Shown here in pieces: positions 58,889-64,000 of a stretch of DNA of 64,000 bases (the stretch's first letter is position 1; every line of letters begins with the position of its first letter). A program made the position numbers and the translations under genes. Origin of the DNA: Plectrocnemia conspersa (taxonomy: Eukaryota > Arthropoda > Insecta > Trichoptera > Polycentropodidae); NCBI GenBank assembly GCA_009617715.1, contig VTFK01000057.1:620001-684000 (forward strand), written 5' to 3'. The notes under the pieces were generated by a model. The model was not told the DNA's origin and did no database searches. It worked only from the letters and a program-made list of their open reading frames with translations.

Positions 58889-59429
58889 AAATTGAATCAA
58901 CGAATAAAATTAGTTTCTTTTGGAAAAATTATTATGCAATGATCTTTTCGATAAAGTGTGGTATTCAAACATCACAATAATTAAAAATAAAAATGCATAA
59001 ATGCTATAAAAGTCAGAAAATCAGGCACATTAACAAAATAAAATTATTTTTCATTTTCAATTGTGCTTTAGCGTGCGAATCTGAAATTTTGAGCTTTCAA
59101 CGTTCCGATTAGCGCAAGTAACGAATCGAACTTGAACTCCTCCGCTTTCCGATTTCAATTTGTCGACGCGATGAAAATTTTGCACGAGTTTCCCAAATAA
59201 TTGGTAACGAGTTTTCGGCTGCGCGCTTTTAATGAAGCCATCTATACGCGTTCTGTAATTTTTGTGGCAATTAAAAGAGTACTTTGACGTTAAACTTTTG
59301 CGCAACGTACCAAAACGTAGTTCGGCGCGTACTAATTAAGTGTTTCGTAATTCTACGTCAGAGGTGACGTAATAACTTTTGATTTGTAACGACAAGGTTA
59401 ATGCTTTAATTATTTTTGTATTATTACAG
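58889..59429. other. Intron end upstream of exon B
   Basis: This is unique, moderately GC-containing sequence (59080-59400) leading to a pyrimidine-poor 3' splice site, TTATTACAG at 59421-59429. An 82-residue frame on the minus strand (59057-59305) has no domain and is not accepted. Confidence 0.55.
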
Positions 59430-59521
59430 GAGACGAGCTCGTGTACAGAGATCAATGGGGAGGAATCAGCTTGTTGCACGTGAATGGTTCAAGCAAGACC
59501 TTAATGCCAAATACTACCTTC
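59430..59521 (+). CDS. DPP6/DPP10-like protein, exon B (start of beta-propeller)
   Basis: This is a 92-bp internal exon between AG (59428-59429) and GTAAGT (59522). Its first two bases complete the glycine codon begun in exon A. It reads DELVYRDQWGGISLLHVNGS and then SKTLMPNTTF, and ends in phase 0. The order DVVY...G.I..LN..t...LL.N.TF is that of the first beta-propeller blade in DPP6/DPP10/DPP4 proteins. NGS and NTT are potential N-glycosylation sites in this extracellular part. The intron phase and reading frame match exon A exactly, which confirms they belong together. Confidence 0.93.
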
Positions 59522-60231
59522 GTAAGTCTTTTTTAATATTCTTTTTCTCGGTACTTTGTATAAGAATAGCATATCAAGTGCTTCATTGAATATTAGCTTT
59601 GAGTACAAATTTAAGAGAATATTTTATAAGATGTCGTCTAAATATCGTTAAGCTTAATGTCGCGTCATTAAAATATTCAATGAACGTACTGTCATTAAAC
59701 GTAATGTTTTGACAGTATTGCGAATAAGAAAAGCGTTATATTTTTATTATTCTGAACCACGTTTGCCATAAAACTTTTTTTAAAACACAAACATTTTAAT
59801 TGAAAATGGTTTCAGTTTGTACATTTAAATATTCATTATTACTGCGAGCACATGTACAAGCTTAAATAAATATTTTAACACTTAAAATCAGTATTGAGCT
59901 CGTGTATTTATAGGTCACTCGTGGGTCGAAATCCGCATAAGGGTATTTCAACGATCTGGGTTAATATAATAGCAATATTTTTTCAATCATATGCTTTGAA
60001 TTTCCTTCGTATTGTAGTTATTAGTTTATATTGTGAAACTCTAAAAAGAATTTTTGTGTGAAATGTAGCTTATACATTAATAGTTACATGTACTCAGGAA
60101 CGCCGAGAGCGAACTCGGGCCCTGAAAAAAACAATGATTCCGGGCCTCATGTCAAAAATGACATTTAGTATATTTTTTAACATCGTAATAAATTTTATTG
60201 ATATGAAAATTAGCCACCGTTGCGACATATT
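59522..60231. other. Start of the next intron
   Basis: The intron begins GTAAGT. It is AT-rich. A GC-richer bit at 60100-60150 (CGAACTCGGGCCCTG, GGGCCTCATG) may be a transposon terminus but is too short to classify. Confidence 0.5.
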
Positions 60232-61110
60232 TTATGCAAAATATTTTAATTAGGCATTAAAAATATTAAAAATTCGTAAATTTTTGCTGCTCAGTGTTGC
60301 CAGTCCAGGTCAAAGCAATAAAATTGTGCCATTGTGGTGAAAACGCTCGATTATTAAGCGTTTTTATAACAATATTACGAGCGAGAATTAAATAAAGCAC
60401 ATCTAAACCGAATTTTGACCAATAAGAGAGCGCAAAAAACAATTATCCCTTCTCAGAAGTCAAAAATCCACGTCAAAAGCAATAAAATCGTGTCGATGCC
60501 GTTGCAGTGGGAACGCTCGGTAACGAGAAGTGATAATTGTTTTTTGCGCTCTCCTATTGACCAAAATTCGGTTTGAAAATGTTTTTATCAGTCCTCTTAT
60601 ATTAGAACTCCATAATAATATCGATAAGGATAGCTATCATGTTTTCAAAACATAGTATAATATTGAAATGCAGACTGTGAAGCAATATGTAGGATGCGAT
60701 GTATTCGATTATTTTCCCCTGAGAGATGAGTTGGCTTAGTTTGTACTTATGACTTTGGAAAGTTCTAAAACTTTAATTAGGTTAGGTTTAAATTTAAACA
60801 GCAAATGAACGTTTCGCAATTGAGTTTCAAAGACATTTTAGAGCAACACCTATCAGTTAAATTATATTTTATATCTACTAATGAACTTTACTAGTGAAAA
60901 TTTAACTTGACTAAAAATTACATATTTCCTTTAACATTTATACATAGGATGTAAATAAATAATGATAAGTATGTAAATATATATATTAACTATTTATAGA
61001 AAATTTGAAATCATATAATTCTACTAGTACCTTCCAGATAATTTATATTTTCACTAGTAAAAATATATATCTACTGGTGAAAATGTATTCCGATGTGATT
61101 TTACTGAAAT
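60232..61110 (+). mobile_element. Family F element, copy C (near full length, hairpin partly deleted)
   Basis: It carries the far end shared with copy B (TGCTGCTCAGTGTTGCCAG, 60288-60306). A short extra hairpin follows (AAACGCTCGATTATTAAGCG, about 60340-60360), then the long hairpin's left arm. The right arm lacks its inner about 65 bp, because CGGTAACGA jumps straight to GAAGTGATAATTG near 60527. The non-hairpin part follows with TTATATTAGAACTCCATAAT, AATTAGGTTAGG, CAGTTAAATTATATTTTATA and ATATCTACTGGTGAAAATGT, ending near ATTTTACTGAAATG. Confidence 0.78.
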
Positions 61111-61344
61111 GACATATTTTAGTGCTGTTTATTTCTTTGCTCCTTTCTTAGGTATTCGATCTAAAAAATCAGATCGAATATGTCCTCTTTTTGTTGCACA
61201 TTACAATAATGTGCAACAAAAATGGATCGTGTCTGATTTCTCAATGATTTTAACTTTGCAAATTTCTGGTAAAGTATTGCAGATATATTGGTATATATTA
61301 TTCTTATTAAAAAACACATGTCATTTTAAGTAGACTCATATATC

Positions 61345-61770
61345 CTTTTTTTCTAAAAAAAAATCGATTGTGAAAAAATTTCCCTCGTTTTCTGTTGATG
61401 TTGGTAAATTCGACAACGAGGCTTTAAAATAGGCTTTGTAAATTATTTGCTCTCTTGCCCGTCGATTCATATATTTTCAATTCTTTCTCTATTTATCCGT
61501 AAGATGCTGTTTTTCTTAAACTATTCTCTGTAACTAAAAAGTCATTTTTTTTGTGCCTAGTAAAAGATTCTGGATTTTGCAAATATTTAATTAATAACAT
61601 AAATGTCTGGTTTCTTCGAATATATAATTTCTCTTTAATTGCTTTTTGAAATTTCGTGCTTAGCTCAGAATCTAAATTTTCCAATTGTTTTTACAAAAAT
61701 TTTGAGGCCCCTTTGGCTGTGAGATAATTGTCAATAACAACTGTTGCTACTTTACAAAAACAATATAAAA
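61345..61770 (-). pseudogene. hAT transposase remnant (C-terminal half)
   Basis: On the minus strand: VATVVIDNYLTAKGASKFL (about 61690-61750), then ENLDSELSTKFQKAIKEKLY and MLLIKYLQNPESF (61493-61684), then LPTSTENEGNFFTIDFFLEK (about 61345-61410), a decayed version of the LPTSTENER-type motif of the hAT C-terminal dimerisation domain. The first block is nearly the same as at 25445 on the + strand, so both remnants are one family. Stops and deletions separate the pieces. Confidence 0.78.
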
Positions 61771-62430
61771 AAATCCTTTCTAGATTATTGCAAAATAAAA
61801 ATAGCCCTAAATTGTTTTGCATTCTGCGGATTATCATGCGTATTTTATTATTTTCGGAGTGGGTTCTTAGATCACCAAAGCAAAGATAAAGCCGCCGGCC
61901 GGTTAGAGTAATAAAAAATCGCAAAAAAATCGAGAAAGTAGACATATTATCAATTCCTTCGGAAAGGTTTCTTATCTGAGTGTCTTTTTTATTACTTAAC
62001 AAATATTCAAAACCCTTTCGTGAGACAATTGTCAATAACAGCTGTTGCTACTTTACAAAAACAAAATAAAAAACCCTTCGAAAAAGAAAATAGCCCTAAA
62101 TAGTTTTGCATTCTGCCGATTGCTATGCGTATTTTTTTCTTATCTTCATCCCGCCTTTACTTATGCAGCGTTATAAAAAAGGCTAAGGTTGTAAACCAAT
62201 AAAAAAATAATTATAAAGCAATAATTGTAGAAATATTAAATTAAAAATTAAATTTTATATAATGAGAAATGCTTTACAAAATTTCTTAATAAATCAGAAA
62301 ATTCATGCAAATACTTTTGATTTTTCCGAGAAAGTATGCATTTTTTCAAACATCTGCCACTAACACCTTCAGAAAGGTTTCTTATCTGAGTGTCTTCTTT
62401 TATTACTTAAGCAAAAATAAGTTTTAAATA
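61771..62430 (-). repeat. hAT-associated tandem repeat, about 290-300 bp period
   Basis: AACAGCTGTTGCTACTTTAC occurs at about 62037, and a variant with AACAACTGTTGCTACTTTAC at about 61736. AATAGCCCTAAATTGTTTTG (61800) recurs as AATAGCCCTAAATAGTTTTG (62090). CGCCGGCCGGTTAGAGTAAT at 61893 and CTTTACTTATGCAGCGTT at 62154 link this to the arrays at 15182-15755 and 24490-25520. Confidence 0.72.
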
Positions 62431-64000
62431 ATAGTTTGTATTGAAATTTGTTTGCAAATTATTGTGTATTACAAGGTAAAAACAAAAACACAAAATCATT
62501 TCGCGGAACCAAAATTAAATTATGGTGTGGTCTGTGCTCGGTATACTACACTGCAAATATTTTTCCTGGCGAAACCATTACAGCTGTGATTGTCTGAAAA
62601 CAAAAAATGCACTAAGAACTGCGGCGTCCGATTCCCGCACTGAAAAATAAAAAATGTTTTGCACAATTGACCCTCAGAAAAGTTAAATAAATTGAGTTAT
62701 AAAATATGCTTCATCCACAATTTTTACCAGACATCTCATATTTTGACAAAATCTTTTAAAATGAGTTCTATTACTAGCTAGCTTCAATTTAAATTGCATT
62801 TCGAAATTGTATCAACCCCAGAACATCGAAATTGTCCACCACAATAAGCGACATTCATATCATTGAGTACTTGTAACATTTCAGCCTCAATAGGCAATTG
62901 ATTTTAATTATCTACACATTATTAATTATTTCAACAGCGCTTATCTTTATGAGCTTCATTAGCTGTTTAATTAATATATTCAAAAGGCCAGACTAATTTA
63001 TATTTTGTATATAAAAATATGCATTTTAAATTAATTAATACGAACGGCGATAATCTCGATTAGCTTCATTAACCTCGCTTTGGTTAACCGTTATAATTCG
63101 TCAAAATTCGAGAATTAGACTGGAGAAAAGCAGCCGTGTCATCGCGTTGATAATCTGATGAAATTTTCAAAAGCAAATATTTGCGAATGGCTTTACGTAT
63201 ATTTTTTTATTAGGTTGAAATTGTGCGCAGAATTCTTTGCCAGAAAATTAATTTAAGTGCGCGCAGCGCCGAATTATTGCGTAATGCTCATTTCTTTTTG
63301 TTGATTTTCGACGGTCCGTCGTTTGGAAAACCTCAAAAGGCGCTTTTATCTCGGAAAAGCTAAAAAATTTCCACCGCTAAAGGTAATATTTTGCAGGAGA
63401 GACAGAATACACAGAGGCTGCGATATTAAATTAACGCGTCTCGCCTCGATGGGAATTTTCGCAAGTGCGATGTTCTAAATGAGACGTTCTGACTAATGTC
63501 AAACGACAGGTGAAGCTCCCTCAATCTGTTTGTTTTGATTGATTGTATTTTGGATGTTATTAATATTTTTGATAATTGAGGTTGATTGTTTGATTCTGAT
63601 AAAATATGTTTGCTACAGACAACTCTTATCTCAACCAGCGTCAAATATAGAAATTTTATTTAATTATTTTCAACAACAAAGAGTACTTCACTTAAATTGA
63701 ATTCCAGACAATATTTGGGGGGTATCGTACAGAATGCGAATCGGCAATAAATTATTGAAGTGACACGCGTTCCGCATAATGAAGACGAGCATCTTCAAAA
63801 CACTTTGCGATGTGCATACATGCATACAAATTCCTGACCGAATGTCACTCTCAAGTCATTAGCGGAATATTTCTGCTTACAAATTCTCCTACTGTATAAA
63901 AATTCCACCGGACAAAGGGATCTGGATCTTTGTGCGACTACTCTTTCAACTCATCAGCATGTATTAATTGCCGCATGTATTTCGTTGATTACATTTTTTG
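62431..64000. other. Intronic stretch to window end
   Basis: No coding exon is recognised. Positions 63040-63480 and 63700-63960 are less AT-rich and unique (GCGCGCAGCGCCGAATTATT, GACGGTCCGTCG, CGCGTCTCGCCTCGATGGG), so they are candidate conserved non-coding DNA of the DPP-like gene. The minus-strand frame at 63426-63644 has no domain. Confidence 0.4.

Larger units (their letters stand above)
44283..59429 (+). other. Intron of the DPP6/10-like gene (15,147 bp)
   Basis: It begins GTATGT and ends TTATTACAG. It joins two exons in phase 1 (G|GA encoding glycine), which gives the continuous reading NGTWISGDELVYRDQWGG. It is filled with transposon remnants on both strands (arms at 45940 and 50245, LINE pieces at 47700, 54490 and 56690, small MITEs). 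The segments between these are AT-rich with no additional exon that I can support. Confidence 0.88.

Noticed and set aside
59057..59305. 82-residue frame antisense just upstream of exon B
   Set aside because: It has no domain and no initiation or splice context, and it lies inside intronic sequence of the opposite-strand gene.
59910..59940. GGTCGAAATCC, a B-box-like sequence in the next intron
   Set aside because: No A-box at tRNA spacing and no cloverleaf could be found.

Overview
The window looks like nuclear DNA of an insect. It is very AT-rich and gene-poor. It holds LINEs (Jockey-like and CR1/L2-like), Tigger/pogo, piggyBac, hAT and DUF4817-type transposon remnants, and two spliced coding exons with canonical AG/GT borders. 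The order of insect cannot be settled from what is visible. No prokaryotic operons, CRISPR arrays or rRNA genes are present.

Host gene. The only convincing host gene is on the + strand and encodes a DPP6/DPP10-like (S9B prolyl-oligopeptidase family) type II membrane protein. Exon A (44072-44282) encodes the juxtamembrane motif QRNWRG, one transmembrane helix and the start of the ectodomain. Exon B (59430-59521) continues the same reading frame across a 15,147-bp intron, joining phase 1 to phase 1. Positions 1-44071 are then most simply an upstream intron or 5' flank, and 59522-64000 is the start of the next intron. Everything else is non-host-coding.

Repeat landscape, left to right: a piggyBac-type MITE (966-1612); copies of an unclassified hairpin-bearing element, here called family F (1923-2600, 5405-5640, 6950-7110, 14690-15175, 15990-16840, 18725-19010, 60232-61110); a degenerate Jockey-like LINE (3764-5190); a complete but decayed Tigger element (10732-12497); a 177-bp AT microsatellite (18006-18182); two sister copies of an internally deleted Tigger element (22169-23172 and 42385-43382); hAT remnants (15200-15750, 24490-25960, 29630-29942, 61345-62430); a near-complete Jockey-clade LINE with gag-like ORF1, endonuclease and RT (about 32390-36706, minus strand); two nearly identical CR1/L2-like LINE copies (39958-41293 and 56690-58888); a pair of about 450-bp inverted arms around 4 kb of DNA (45940-46375 and 50245-50995); and several small TTAA-flanked or palindromic MITEs.

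Between these lie long AT-rich stretches with no recognisable content. A few less AT-rich, apparently unique patches (for example 19681-20060 and 38930-39220) could be conserved regulatory DNA of the DPP gene, but this is inference. I found no coherent new multi-gene system. The most interesting leads are the hairpin family F, the Jockey LINE whose three frameshifts all sit in homopolymers, the shared 15-bp periodic arrays, the sister Tigger deletion derivatives and the long inverted arms.
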